Part shown: positions 33,622-45,935 of the stretch, piece after piece
How positions within the stretch are numbered: the first letter of the stretch is position 1
Layout: every line of letters starts with the position of its first letter
Origin: Vesta saturnalis
Taxonomy: Eukaryota > Arthropoda > Insecta > Coleoptera > Lampyridae
Reading direction: 5' to 3'
DNA length: 64,000 nt
NCBI GenBank assembly: GCA_036346205.1
Contig: JARFJB010002196.1
Location: 539,001-603,000, forward strand
Position numbers and translations under genes: made by a program
Notes under the pieces: generated by a model
Database searches by the model: none
What the model was told of the DNA's origin: nothing
What the model saw: only the letters and a program-made list of their open reading frames with translations

Positions 33622-35724
33622 TCTGTAATTTTACAGATTTCTAGAAATTGCTGTTGACGTATTTTGAGAATAACAGGCAATTAACTTACATAAAATATTT
33701 GCATTTATACTTATATACAAAATTCACTATTCACACAATACGCACAAAAAATTAGAACACAATATTTCTAAAGAGGAAGTAATAGTATGTTAGTTTCGAA
33801 AGATTCAAACAGGAAGTGAGCTTTTGTAACTGTAAATCAACCCTTATTAACCACGCCTAGGTTTATATTGTAGGGGTGTGTATAAACTTCTACCCCTATA
33901 TTTTATCCAATGGAGAATTTTCGTCCAAAAGAAAATATACAGTACACTACCACTTCTGCGCCTTCCACCAATTACGGCAAACAAGCTATAGCTGTATGTA
34001 TTAGAGCAACTGTTTGAAAACTGCAGGAAAATTAATCATTTTAGTATCTCTTATAATAAAATATTGCGCTTTCAAGAATAACGGTGTGATTTCTCAGATA
34101 CCTATTTTATTCTTCACAAATTTACATTTTAATTACTTGATTATAAAATATTTTGATTATGATAAAAACGAACCGACTAAATGACTACCTATTACGGTGT
34201 AACTAATACGGATTTTTTAAACATAACGAGATGTGTTTAGTGGTATTGCAATTAACTAACTCTAAATTATGTCTATCATTCTCTAAGTAATATGCTAACA
34301 AGGAGGGTACTTTTTGACTTAGGGGTGTGAGTAGGAATTTAATTCGAGCTATAATTGCAAGTCGCTTGAATAATGCATGTATCTTCGTAGCAGTTACCAC
34401 AGGATGATGGTCTCTTGGGATAAAGTTTAGTATGTCGCCAGTATAGAATGGATCGTCAAATATCTAACGCTACACTGCACTGATTTGCCAGATTTCACAC
34501 ATTGTGACCTGAAATAACGACAAACTTTTGTTTCCAGCCAAAATTAACATTTTCCTCGTTTCTCTGAATTTTCCTACCTCGTCTCTCTAATATTTATGTA
34601 CCCTTGCGTAAAATGCATCATTTCTTGTCTGCTTACTAAGATTATTGAAGGGGTTGTTTTAAATTGATTAATTTTTAAATTCATAACTCAATCAAATTGA
34701 ATTTTATTTTGATTTGGTCTTTTTATATATAAACTTTTTTAACATAAATTATTCATAAGACGTAATTTATGCATTTTTTAGTAAATTATTAAACCTTATG
34801 ACTAACATGGTTTTATTTTATAATTATTATGAAAAAGAAATCTGATGTGACCAGCACTACGCTTGCATCAATTTTGCGTTAGCAAAGAGGAATGAATAAT
34901 TTTTATTTATTCATGATATGGAATGTACATAGTCTTATTTCTTTCTTACACCCTTCATGGCACATAATTGAAAAATCATAAAAATGAATAAGGTAAAATA
35001 TGACTTTCTATTTAAGAATATAATCAAGTGCCTTAGTGTAATTTCACACAATGCAAAGCATCCACATTGTATTTCCGTTAATGTAAATTAACCAAATTTT
35101 AACTTTCCAAACTTAAGGTTCTAACATTTATATTTGCAGGTAAATGTTTATATACAAAATATTTTGCACATAATTTTATAAGAAATACAAACCATTGAGC
35201 AAACGCAGAACCTTTAAACTCTCTCTAAAAGCAAATTTCAATACCACTTTAATGTTAAAACTTTCGTAACCTAATTTACATTACATTACCCCAATGGAGT
35301 TAAATTTGGTGTATTTTTAGATGAAAGAAATTAAAAGATAAATAGACCGTATGACTGTTGTGCGTAATATCGTATACTTATAATGAAACATCAGTAGTTA
35401 AAGCATTTATTCGACGCGCAAGTTTGTTTCCAATGCGCACTTTACATGTTTTGATTTAATTAATTTGTAAGGCCTCCTACTTAAATCTGTTAAAAAGAAA
35501 ATTATCTTTAAAAAAGGTGCCTTCACAGTTTGCTGTAAACTTTATGGTTCTTCAGACATTCACAAAGAATCACTTTAAAGGGATTTTGTTTTTTTAGGGT
35601 TTATGTATTTTCTTACGAAAAAAAATTAAAATTTCATTCTCTTTAAAACATGTCTATATCTATTTTTCTCTAAATTTAATACTTTTTGAGATGTTCTCAA
35701 AATGTGCTTTAACGCCACCTATAA
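33622..35724. other. Sequence upstream of fuss exon 1, no gene seen
   Basis: This should hold the fuss 5' untranslated region or promoter, but no convincing TATA or initiator set was identified. A small stem TAGGGGT / ACCCCTA lies near 33870-33895. Confidence 0.35.
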
Positions 35725-36537
35725 AGGTCGATTCGTACACAACAGTGACGTGTCCGGCACGCGATTTCACCGGTCGTGATTTTCAGTGAGTATGCCACTA
35801 TTTATAAGGTGTTAATTGACGATGAAGGAAAGTTCTATGAATACTGTAGAATATCAGAAAATTTAACTCACTGTTAACAAAATTAGAGGTTCGTCTGAAA
35901 AAGGAACACACATTGGAGAAAAGCTATTACGCCAAGATAGCGACTCGCCGTTTGTTTGTGGTAAGTGACGAACTATCAAAAAATAACGACACATTTTTTT
36001 TATAATCATATAGCCACTTCTTTAAGGATATAGAAAAGCATAACAACTTTACTTTACGAGGACTAACATTGCAAATAATTTTGCAACGAATTAGGATCCA
36101 TTGTCTGTTGATTTTGACCAGCAATAGTTTTGTGGTGTGGGGATAGATCTTGTCGAGGTGGATTGATAACTTCCTACAAGGGAGGGGTGCTGACAGTATG
36201 TTGGCGTAGAAGACGGAACAAAATGTTGCTCCCCAACTTGCCGTTGGTCCATAAGCATTTTGAATTCATACTTCTGAACAGTAGCAAAAATATCTGATTT
36301 GGCATAATGCGTGTATCGTGGCGGTAATTTGGAGCTATTCCTGATAAAAAAATCATCAGCTGGATGATGATGTGTCGGAAGTGAGAACTTTTATTTTTTC
36401 CTCTGCTAATTTTTCTAAAACTAGTAAATTATTTCTTAATAAGAACATAGATGCCAGTAGTACAGTTCTGTCATTGAACCTGTAAGAGTGATAACTGGAA
36501 TACCAAAATCCTACTTTATGAGTCGATATTCGAGTCA

Positions 36538-36705
36538 ATTTTACTCTGTTTAGTAGAAACTTGGGGTCCTACCTATAGTTACGTTATAGAAAGAGGGCAG
36601 CTTAGGTTTCTGAAGCAGGTATTACATTTACCTAAAAACACTCAGGACGCCTTCGTAAGACTTGAAACTGGTCCGATCAGCACTGAGCTTAAGGTTTTTA
36701 AATAG
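36538..36705 (+). pseudogene. Non-LTR retrotransposon C-terminal fragment inside the Harbinger element
   Basis: It reads LLCLVETWGPTYSYVIERGQ and LRFLKQVLHLPKNTQDAFVR then LETG. This matches the pattern (Y-G-x-E-x-W-G, I-E-x-x-Q-x-x-F-x-K-x-L-x-L-P-x-x-T, V-x-x-E-T-G) at the C-terminus of many arthropod non-LTR ORF2 proteins. It ends at a TAG at 36703-36705 and lies antisense to the MADF gene. Confidence 0.6.
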
Positions 36706-36829
36706 CGCAGGAGATTAAAGCCAAAAAAGACCAAAACCGGGAATAATTGTCTCCAAAGTTTTTTAAAACATATCCAAAATAACTCCATAACAGTAGCAGC
36801 AGCGGCTTTGGGTGGATGGGCGTTGGGGA

Positions 36830-37188
36830 CTAGCTGTCTTGGTTTGTTCGCGGTGTAGGACACACAGTGGAACGTCTTTGTGGTAAATTGGATAAAATAT
36901 TATGTTGTGACTCTTCGTCTACAGTCACAGGATTAGCAACGTACGTCGAAATGTCTTGACTGTTTTCTTCTTCACTAACATGATAATCATCTGTTTGATT
37001 TCTTACTTCGACGTCAATATTAGACGTGGTCTCCTTGTCCTCAAAAAATAGTTTCAAAAAGCTTAACTGTTGGGAAAATTTGTATGCCTTCACTTTTTTT
37101 GCCTTTTGGCCACTGACAGTTTTCATTTTTCTCAGAGAATTTCCAAAGTTGTTTCTAATATTGGCCCACCTAATTTTACATGACGTCC
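36830..37188 (-). pseudogene. MADF-type DNA-binding protein of the Harbinger element, last exon
   Basis: The minus-strand exon follows an acceptor (TCTTTTAG at 37196-37189). It reads GTSCKIRWANIRNNFGNSLR, then KVKAYKFSQQLSFLKLFFED, the third-helix half of a MADF domain (the C-x2-RW-N-R-N-F and Y-x-L-x-FL-F pattern). An acidic tail ends at 36830. In PIF/Harbinger elements this second protein binds subterminal sites and imports the nuclease. The first MADF half should lie upstream in a separate exon that was not recognised, and no BESS motif is seen. Confidence 0.7.
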
Positions 37189-37409
37189 CTAAAAGATGAA
37201 TAAAAAATCAGTTTTGTTTTCTATTATTTCCTTGACAGAAATTGTTTGCTCACAATATAACTTTTCTATAACGAAGTCGCAAGTCTTGGAAAAAGTATTT
37301 TAAGAATTTTTTGTCCCTTGATAATTTTTCAAAAACCGCTTTGATTTCAGTTTAGAACACTAAATGTCCTGTGCTATAACCTTTTTTCTCAGAACATGCT
37401 TACTTTCAG

Positions 37410-38078
37410 GTATTTGGACACTGGAGGTGCACTAAAGACAGTTTCGTTTAGTTATCGCATGGGACATAGCACAGTTCCCAATATCTTACACGAAACGTGC
37501 AAACTTATTTATGAAAATTTGAAGAACGAGTTGATGCCGACTCCGACAGAGGAAATGTAGAAAAAGATAGCAAATGATTTTCATGAAATGTGGAATTTTC
37601 CTAACTGTATAGGAGCTACTGATGGAAAACACATTACTATTCAAGCGCCTTCAAACAGTGGATCACTGTTTTTTTAGTTACAAAGACATTCTCAATAATT
37701 TTGTTGGCTCTTGTAGACGCTCATTGTAACTTTATTGCTGCTGATATTGGTGAAAATAGTGATGGAGGAGTTTTTGCAAAATCAAAATTAAGCATAAGAC
37801 TTCAACATGGCTCATTGAATGTTCCAGGTATTTCTATCATACCAAATACCAATACTGAAGTTCCACACGTTATTGTAGGGGACAAAGCATTTTCTCTTAA
37901 ACACTACTTGATGCGACCTTATCCAGGAGATAATTTGGATGATGGGAAGCGTAAGTTCAATTACCATTTGAGCCGTGCTAGGAGGACTTCAGAAAATCGG
38001 CGAATTTATTCACTACCCAATCATGTTTATTACATAATTTGGTCAACTTGCGTACTGCATAATTTAATTAAAAAATAA
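37410..38078 (+). pseudogene. Harbinger DDE nuclease (HARBI1-like), broken
   Basis: The exon starts after an acceptor (CTTTCAG at 37403-37409). Readable segments are YLDTGGALKTVSFSYRMGHS, WNFPNCIGATDGKHITIQAP (first catalytic D), LALVDAHCNF (second D) and SRARRTSEN (E), ending IIWSTCVLHNLIKK. This is the DDE_Tnp_4 order. Lesions are a TAG at 37558-37560 where the family has Trp (TGG to TAG), a frameshift near 37675 after SGSLFF, and an apparent loss of about 14 residues directly after TSEN, where AFGI-type sequence is expected. The nuclease excises and inserts the element together with the MADF/Myb partner encoded divergently at 36830-37188. Confidence 0.85.
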
Positions 38079-38727
38079 GATAGAAACACGTATAATTACG
38101 TTCAGCAGGTAAATGTGAGGAGTTCTGGTCGAACATTACAGAATTTACATTTGCAAGGGGAGAACGCAACGACAGATGCATTTCAGAGAAGAATTTACTT
38201 CTGATGCTTGGTCACTCCCTTGGTTATCAAATGTTTAATAATAAATAAATGTTAATAATAAAATAGTTTTCATTCCATCTCCAGATCGCATTTTTTAATT
38301 CTGTGGCTATATATTTTGGATGTTCCAGGTCATACAATGGAGGATATTGGTGCACCAACTCCGTTAGTTGTTCGTCATTCATGTTCAGCACGAAATAAAC
38401 AAGAAATCAAGTAATTAATCAAATAACTAAAAAAACACGGCCGTGAAAACGAAAAAATATCATCAGCAAGTAATCTAAATTTAACGGTAAGGTCACTGCG
38501 ACAGCACTGTTTGCACCGTTATAAATCCTAGAAGAATATTTTAGCCATGTCGGTTTGAGTATGTGCCGGACACGGCACTGTCACGTCACTGTTATGTATG
38601 AATCGACCATAAAATACCTTTATTTGTAAATCGATTTTAACCAAATCTTGATAACACTAAGCACTAACTCTAAATACGTAGTTTTATTAAAATCGGATAC
38701 GTATTGCTTGGTTATCGTGGCTACAGA

Positions 38728-38920
38728 TACACACACCCACACACACGTGCTCGCACACACACGCACGCACACGTACACGCACACGCACACGCACACGCAC
38801 ACGCACACGCACACGCACACGCACACGCACACGCACACGCACACGCACACGCACACGCACACGCACACGCACACGCACACGCACACGCACACTCACACGC
38901 ACACGCACACGCACTCGCAA
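38728..38920. repeat. Hexanucleotide (GCACAC)n array
   Basis: Nearly pure from 38763 to 38916 with a few CT and GT interruptions. It begins about 120 bp right of the Harbinger end. Long Cys-Val, Thr-His or Ala-His frames on both strands are artefacts. Confidence 0.95.
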
Positions 38921-39756
38921 TAACAAATTCTTTGAACACGCCAATTTTTTGTAAAACAAAATTGAAAAAACTGCACAATATATGTACTAAAGAACTTTTT
39001 ATTCGATTAAATTGTTTTGGATAATTATCACTCACATGTATTTGTCCGAGGTACCAACATTTGGGGGCGGCATTTTGGCTATAAGTGTAAAAAAAGGTAT
39101 TGATATGTTCAATGTTCAATTAATAGAAAACTTCACATTTCGTATTTTGTTAGTTAAAAAGTTACAGTGTGTGGCGTATTTATGCTGTTTATGTCTAAAA
39201 GCTAAAACCAAAACAATCATAAAGAAAGGTATGTTTAATTAAATCACCGTTTTTCCATGTCACGGGAGAACGGAAAATCTCAGCACTAATTTAATTTGGT
39301 GAGGTTGTGATACATTTACACTAATTTAGAGATATGAAAGATTGGACAATAATTCATTTTTAAAACATTTATTACGGCTATCTATGTTAACGATAACAGT
39401 TGACTATAAACTCGCAAAAATCTAGTAGGTTTTTATTAATAATTTATCTCATTTGTAAATCAACGCTGAATTTGTGCAGAGCGCATCTTAAGCTTTGTTG
39501 AATATGCTTATACTTGCTTATTACCACTAATTATAAAAAAAAACGGTTTCATTACACAATAGCATTATTTTTAGTATTACGTCAATAGTGATATTAAATG
39601 AAAGTTCTTAAAATTTACTTCAATGCATTTCTCAATTTTTAAAAGTAAGCACATCTATAAGTAAGCTGTTCTTAGTTTGATAGACACCAGTTTATCATAA
39701 ATCGATTATCGAATCAAAGCAATGCGTTTTTAAATAAAATTACTTACTTATCCAAA
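38921..39756. other. AT-rich spacer, no gene seen
   Basis: Only short frames are present and none is recognised. Confidence 0.4.
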
Positions 39757-40316
39757 AATGATGTTTATTGAATCAATCAAATATTGGACGTGTATTTGAT
39801 TATATTCTATAGGTATAATTATTTACATTCTTGTTCTATGAAAATAATTATTTGAATAACATATATAATGTATTTGTTAAGTTTATTGCTTCGATCAAAC
39901 GTGTTTTATAATAATATATCTGAATAACTGAACTGATTAAAATCACAAAATCAAGCATTATAAAATCATTTTTAATTACTATTTAAGATGTTTTCAAATA
40001 TTTGTTATTATAAAATACATATATAATTACATTAAAATGATGTTTATTGAATCAATCAAATATTGTACGTGTATTTGATTATATTCTCTAGGTATAATTA
40101 TTTACATTCTTGTTTTATGAAAATAATTATTTGAATAAAATATATAATGTATTTGTTAAGTTTATTACTTCGATCAAACGTGTTTTATAATAATATATCT
40201 AAATAACTGAACTGATTAAAATCACAAAATCAAGCATTATAAAATCATTTTTAATTACTATTTAAGATGTTCTCAAATATTTGTTATTATAAAATACATA
40301 TATAATTACATTAGAC
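39757..40316. repeat. Recent tandem duplication, 279-bp unit, two copies
   Basis: ATGTTTATTGAATCAATCAA starts at 39761 and again at 40040. The whole 279-bp unit is repeated with only a handful of differences (for example TATTGGACG versus TATTGTACG). It is AT-rich and non-coding. Confidence 0.9.
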
Positions 40317-40569
40317 TTTCTTTACGTTGACGTAAGTGAAATATGCTTTATGTCACTTGACGAAATATAATTCTGAAGTTTTGTTAATTACGCTTATTTA
40401 GAACAATGAAGAAGCTTTATTTTTAATTATTATTTTACAGTTTATATTGTTTAATTTGAGGTGTGGCATGCCTATTCCAGAATGTCTGACGGGAACTGGT
40501 TAGCAATACAAAAAGGAAGTGTTATAAATGGAACCGAAAAGCAAAAAAGTTATATCCAAAATTGTAAAC

Positions 40570-41600
40570 AAAAATTATGACTGAGAATCCAACATTACGT
40601 CCAGTTATAAAAGAAAATACGCAATTGTCAGAAAATAATGATGATAAACTAATGGACGAAGTTTCTAAATCAATTAGAACTGAGGGCGCTATACCATCAC
40701 TAGATGAGAGATTACATGTGGGAGGGTTTTGCTTAGTATTTAAGAAAACCAAGAAATTGATAAATTAATAAGAAATAAGGACTCTGATTTATTAAATTGT
40801 ATTACTAATTACAATTTTTGTGTTCAATTTGGTATAAAACACTAAATTGCGTTAATCCAATTAACAAGATAAAAGATTTTGATCTAACCTCTGCAATGTA
40901 CCTTTTACAAAACTACAAAATATTGTTCAAGAGTATTCCATCGGATTGGTCCTTTGATGAAACTATTATTGGTGCAAAAGGACTTGCTACCGAAATTTAC
41001 GTGGATAAATTTTAGATCAACAACAACACGACACCGGGTAAGGAAAAGAAAAAGGATCTTCTCGTACAAAGCACGAGAAGACAAAATAAAATAGACATTT
41101 TTGTTTTACAATCTATCAAGCACTAAAATCGCTAGATGTTAGATTTGAACAACTTAGTATAGTAACTATTTACAATTCTTATATAATATATACGATTTAA
41201 ATACCATGTTCTAGGTAATACTACTAAAATTCGATTCTAAGAATTTAGAATTTATTTTAACTGCGAGTGATTCTTTTGACACCAATGGGATGTAATTATC
41301 AGAGTAAATTTTAGTAGTATCTGCGCTTACTAAGCTTAGTTACAAAGTTAAAATTTGCCTCAAACCTTGCTATTGCTTTAAGAATATTCTACGATACCAA
41401 TTACTGTAGCAAGTGGCGAAAGGAGTTCTTTAAGTTAAAATTAATTAGAACGTTTATGTTCGATTACTATACAAAATCGTCTTGATGGTTTGGCCATTTT
41501 GGCAATTGAGCATGAAATTGCCGACCTAGCAAATTTAAAAAATATAAAAAGATTTGCAGAACTGAAAGTGAAAAAAAAGTTTTTCGTGATTTAGCATAGT
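40570..41600 (+). pseudogene. hAT-type (ZMYM1/DUF4371-like) transposase remnant
   Basis: Readable blocks are WYKTLNCVNPINKIKDFDLT and SAMYLLQNYKILFKS at 40827-40935, then GAKGLATEIYVDKF. After a frame change comes RHRVRKRKRIFSYKARED near 41025-41080. The C-terminal dimerisation block lies at 41395-41575, including IPITVASGERS, NRLDGLAILAIEHEIA and FAELKVKKK. The VNP(V/I)NK...AV.LL and PITVASGERSFS...L..LA.LSIEHE patterns are those of ZMYM1-like hAT transposases. About 300 bp in between are unreadable. It is dead by frameshifts, stops and probable deletion. The small frame at 40577-40768 may be its upstream part. Confidence 0.65.
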
Positions 41601-42690
41601 TAATGTTACTTTCTTTTATTTTTCAAAATAATGCTATTTTGATTTATTGTTCAATGATTAATTCGTACCGTTTTATACTACTTGCTTGTCATTTTTATAT
41701 GTTACATGTCTTTTCCTATTTTCTGTTTTATTAAAATTTAAATAGTCATTTGATTTTTATTGAAAATGGCAATTTATCTTTTTGTCCGGAGCGACATAAC
41801 CGCTAGGGCGGATGCTGATTTTGGAATTTACTTTGAAAGATCGGAAGTAACGGCAACTTAAATATTAGGCCGTCACAGTAAAGAAGTAAGTCAATGTCCC
41901 AAATACTATAGCTGAATATTGTAACACATATCTTACAGATACGGTCTGAGAACGGGTTGTAAAGTTATCATCTGTACGACGGGAATAGTGTACTGGGGCT
42001 CGTGTGAAGCCCAATGACGGTTAACCAAGAATAGACCCAGCATTCCTTATCATTCTGTAAGGAATTGTTTTGCTCCAACATAACATACCTTTCTGGCAGC
42101 TACATAAGCGTACATTTCTGGAGGGACTATGACATTGAGAATAATTTGGAAAAGCAAAACTAATTGAAAGATGGAAAACCTGCAATCTGTCCTGCTATCG
42201 CAACTTAGGCTAAAGACTTGGACAGATAAAGGTAGACTACGTCAAATAAACTGCTAAAAAAATAACACTTCAACTAACGAATAACTGATAATTAAATTTA
42301 GGTCAAACTTCTAATCACAGATCTACAAATTAAATACTGAAGGCAAGCAACTGCAGTTCGGTAACACAAATTGGAATATTAGAATCCTTAAACATTGATG
42401 TGAGACGTGTCGCTAGCTGCCAATATACTATAACCAAAAATGAAATCTACTAACATTTAGAATGGTCGAAAAACAGTTAAAGGGTTGAAACTATACTTTC
42501 GTAATTCCCAGAGTGTTTGAGAAAAATCTAAATAATTCATTGACCAGATGAATAAAGAATTTGGAAGAAAAGGGGTTTCTATTACAAATAGAGGATGAAT
42601 TTCCACAGAAAATAACAATTCCGAACAAACTATTTCTCGATAAAATACACACTCAACGATACAGAAACAAATCCATTAAATAAATATAAA
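41601..42690. other. No recognised gene
   Basis: It contains a locally less AT-rich stretch (41780-42010) without identifiable coding content. Confidence 0.35.
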
Positions 42691-42905
42691 ATTAAAAAAT
42701 GATTATTAATTTTATTAAATCCCTAAATAAAAAGTTTACCTCGAGTAGCATTTGAACCTGCGACATGTACCGCTCTAACCAACTGAACTATCGTGATACA
42801 ACCCCAATCTTTCGTCTTTTTGTATTTAATAAAATTAACAATCATTTTTAAATTACATATTTACTTTTGAACTTATTCGTTCATAATAAAACTTTTAATA
42901 ATTTA
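42691..42905 (-). mobile_element. tRNA-like foldback element, single copy with 13-bp flanking repeat
   Basis: AAATAAATATAAA flanks the element at 42678-42690 and 42906-42918. In the middle lies the tRNA-like sequence (42738-42797, minus). Around it are inverted AT-rich arms: 42691-42734 and about 42818-42870 are complementary over roughly 50 bp with a few mismatches (landmark TTAATTTTATTAAAT on one side and ATTTAATAAAATTAA on the other). This is the same family as the array at 11790-12965. A 13-bp duplication in AT-rich DNA needs caution. Confidence 0.6.
42738..42797 (-). ncRNA. tRNA-like sequence lacking its anticodon loop
   Basis: Acceptor ATCACGA / TCGAGGT (one mismatch, one wobble), D arm GTTC-AGTTGGTTA-GAGC and box B GGTTCAAATGC are present. 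Where the array copies have GTACTCTAGCAAAGTAC, this copy has a single GTAC. That is consistent with a 13-bp deletion between the two GTAC repeats, giving 60 nt in place of 73. Confidence 0.65.
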
Positions 42906-42918
42906 AAATAAATATAAA

Positions 42919-43563
42919 GTTCATACATTTTTTTTGTAGCAATGGATTAGCTTCTTAGAACCGCGGTTTGTTAAGCACATATAACTAACTATGCCTCTAT
43001 TTTTAGTGCTTTCACCTTCGAGTTTTTAAATATTTTAGAACTGCTTACTTAAAATATAATTAAAAAGCTTCAAGCATATTTTCCGAGTACTTCCTATGAG
43101 AATTTAATCAGCTTGTAGATTTCCCTTCAAAGTGGAAAATACTGTCATTGTCCCTTCTGAAAAAATATGATTTTGAGTCTCGTTTGCATGATAATCACAT
43201 TTTTGACGAAGATACTGACAACGAAAACGAGTTAGTCTTACCATTGGTATATGCTTCTCCCACTTACAAGTTCTGCAGGAATTGTATTTCATGTTTTTAC
43301 AACTTTCTACTCAAATACAATTTATTTGCAAAAACTTATATAGATCTGAAAGCTTATCAATATTTATTAAAATTATCGATTCTCCTGATTAAGCTACGAA
43401 ATAGGCATGGTCAAGTATGCTCATGACAATAGAAAAAAAATTTGGATGTTCCTTAATAATGGTGATATACTAGACGATATGGCATCTCAAAAGTAGAAAC
43501 CGTAAAGAATTTTTAGTCTCGAATACGTAGAACATAAATCTACGTTTTTGTGCGATTTATTGA

Positions 43564-43617
<54 letters not shown>

Positions 43618-44085
43618 AACGGCCTTTACAACGCTCTTCCACATAGAGTACACCTCAAAATAAGTCGATTTACAGAAGTTGATAATAACCGAGCTACAGG
43701 GTGTCAAAGTTGAACCAATAAATCACATTTTCTTTAATATCTAATTTCACAAAGTTTGGCATGCAAGGATTTCTTGGGAGGAGAAATTCAAATTTGTGAA
43801 CAATTTATTGTATCTTCTAGAGGGCGTAACAAGAGACGATTAGGAGACTTTAAAATCATTATAACTTTTGTGTGCCACAGTGTATGTAATTTTGGGCTTG
43901 ATAAATCTTTTTCAGTTAAGAAAGGTTTATTTTACTGAAGTCGCCAGAACCAACCCTTTCCGAGAAGTAGATGACATCACAGAAATCGGAGGACCGCTCC
44001 CATTAGTCAAAATTCTTGATAGCGCACGTTCAACTTAGTTCAACTTAGATGGTACCCAACTTAAGATAATTAACGAATCTTTTCA
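42919..44085. other. No recognised gene; (AT)n at 43566-43616
   Basis: A 92-codon frame at 43148-43426 (contains YKFCRNCISCFYNF) has no recognisable family. A pure AT run of about 25 units lies at 43566-43616. Confidence 0.4.
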
Positions 44086-44600
44086 TTATAATCTTCCGTA
44101 AACGTTGATGTAGTAAGATATTTGGCAAGAAAACTGCGCTATACTGGTTTTTGGAATAAGTTTTAGGAATTCTACAGTGACACTTGTTATGTACGGTAGA
44201 ATGAGAGACTTCGATATTTCATCGTTATTTGTATTTGATTCCAAAGAATCTTTAACTTTATTTAAGGAGTAGCTACATTGTAGTATTTTGGTTAATAAAT
44301 TCAAGTCTACTTGTTTGGGTTTATTGAATGGATCTGATTGCTAAAAGTGCCATTACGCGCTAATTTGACAGGTAACGGTAATTTATTGTTAGGTTTAGTT
44401 TCTGTTTTAAATTTAGTGTTAAGGTGGGTTGATGACATTCAAAAAAGGTCTTTAATGTAATCATGCGGGCAAACAAGGATTTGTCTATTTGAAATAAGTT
44501 GAATACATACAATGTTCAATTAATTTTATTAAATCTAGATCTAAATGGTGTTTGTTTTTGAGAATATCCATAGCCTCCTCTATAAATAGTTTAGTAAACA
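44086..44600 (-). pseudogene. Penelope-like reverse transcriptase fragment
   Basis: Minus-strand reading near 44590-44470 gives FSLFTKLFIEEAMDILKNKH, then DLDLIKLIEHCMYSTYF, matching the PLE RT pattern D-x-x-SLFTN(V/I)P-x-E-E-x-x-D-I-I. Further on, ILPYITSVTVEFLKLI near 44140-44190 matches the LPYI-x-x-V linker between RT and endonuclease. There are stops and a large gap between. It is cut on its 5' side by the Polinton-like end at 44623. Confidence 0.6.
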
Positions 44601-44756
44601 ACGAAAAAATATCACCCATATTAGTAGAAAGGGGGCACTTCCTCCACCACTTTTACTCGGATGACGTCACAATTAAAAGCGATGGGGTGTGTCCACACCC
44701 ATCTCCCACGTAATTATGCCCACTTTTACCTGACTGATCCTGCGCGCTGATTCTGC

Positions 44757-44806
44757 TTCAGACTGAGCGTTTTGATTGGCCCTCCAATCAAAACGCTCAT
44801 GCTGAA
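44757..44806. repeat. Hairpin with a 15-bp perfect stem
   Basis: GAGCGTTTTGATTGG (44765-44779) pairs with CCAATCAAAACGCTC (44784-44798) around CCCT. The stem extends through three mismatches to TTCAG / CTGAA. It lies in the terminal region of the Polinton-like element. Confidence 0.8.
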
Positions 44807-45784
44807 GGAGGGCCTAAGGGCAGGCCATGTTCCTCGATACTTAGACTCCGGGCTCTGTGCTTTGATTGGAGGGCTGGCTTAATCGTGAATGGTGGCCTGG
44901 AGATAATGTATGGTGATTGGAGGCCTAAGGCTCTGCATGTTTGTTTGTGGCACTATCTAGTGGTCTATTTTTAAAACTAATGAATATTTTCTGTAACAGA
45001 GGTTGGTCATGGTTCCACCTAGTAGTATATTTTAAAAGTACATGTACATCCCTGTAATTGTTACGGCGGGAAAACTTGATTCTTGAAATAGTATTCTAAT
45101 AGTGGGGGTCCTATACCATCTCGTAGGACAGCGATAGGGTTCCAGAACTTGTTTTCGGGGGTTAGCCCCTTGCCGGACTCCCTTGATTGTTTGTAACGCT
45201 ATCTAGTGGTGTATTTTTTAAACTAATGAATGTTTTATGTAATAGAGGTGGATCGTGGCTCCACCTAGTGCTACATTTTAAAAGTAGATGTCTATTCCTG
45301 TAATTGATATGATGGGGAAACTTGATATTTGAAATAGTGATATAATAATGAAGGCCTCATACCATCTCGTAGGACGCCGATAGGACTCTGAAACTTGTTG
45401 TGAGGTCTCAGCCCCTTACAGAGCCCCCTTGTTTGCTATAGCGAGAAAACTTAAAATTTGAGATAGTATTCTAGCAATGGGGGCTCCATACTATCTCATA
45501 GGAGAGATCTAGGCCACCTAAACTTGTCGCAAAGCCTTAGCCCCACTGCAGAGACCCCCTTTGCGTATTTGTTATGCCATCTAGTTGTGTATTTTTGAGT
45601 AAGCTAATGGAGGTTTCCGGTAATAGGGTTTGACCGTGGTTCCATCTAGTAGTACATTTGAAAAGCATTCGAAGGCGGAAAAACATAAAATTTGAAATAG
45701 CAGTCCGAAACTACGGCCCCTTACCATCTCATAGGATATCGCTGAGGCCCGGCAACCTGTGTCTGAGTCTCAGCTCTATTTCAG

Positions 45785-45935
45785 GACCAGCGTTCCGCTA
45801 TCTACCCTTTTTGGCTTACCGCCATCTTGTTTCCGTGGGCCCTTGTGGCTTTCTGCTATTTTGTTTTGCAACATCTTTTTTGTGCTTGTTTCCCTCGGTC
45901 TTTTTCAGCCTTCTTGTTTCCATGTCATGGATCCA
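45785..45935 (+). repeat. Minisatellite, CCGCCATCTTGTTTCCGTG-type units
   Basis: Imperfect 30-37-bp units around GCCATCTTGTTTCCGTGGGC and TTTTTGGCTT. Related units lie at 47940-48040 (plus) and inverted at 53500-53820. Confidence 0.6.

Larger units (their letters stand above)
35725..38609. mobile_element. PIF/Harbinger transposon with TAA target duplication
   Basis: TAA at 35722-35724 and 38610-38612 flank the element. The ends are (A/T)GGTCGATTC(G/A)TACA followed by AACAGTGACGTG and, a little further in, TGTCCGGCAC, readable inverted at both sides. A 3-bp TWA duplication plus two divergent genes, a nuclease and a DNA-binding MADF/Myb-like protein, is the Harbinger hallmark. At 2885 bp it is close to full length, but both genes are damaged. 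Confidence 0.88.

Noticed and set aside
38620..39119. Cys-Val, Thr-His, Ala-His and Arg-Val repeat frames on both strands
   Set aside because: All arise from the (GCACAC)n array. No start context or homology is present.
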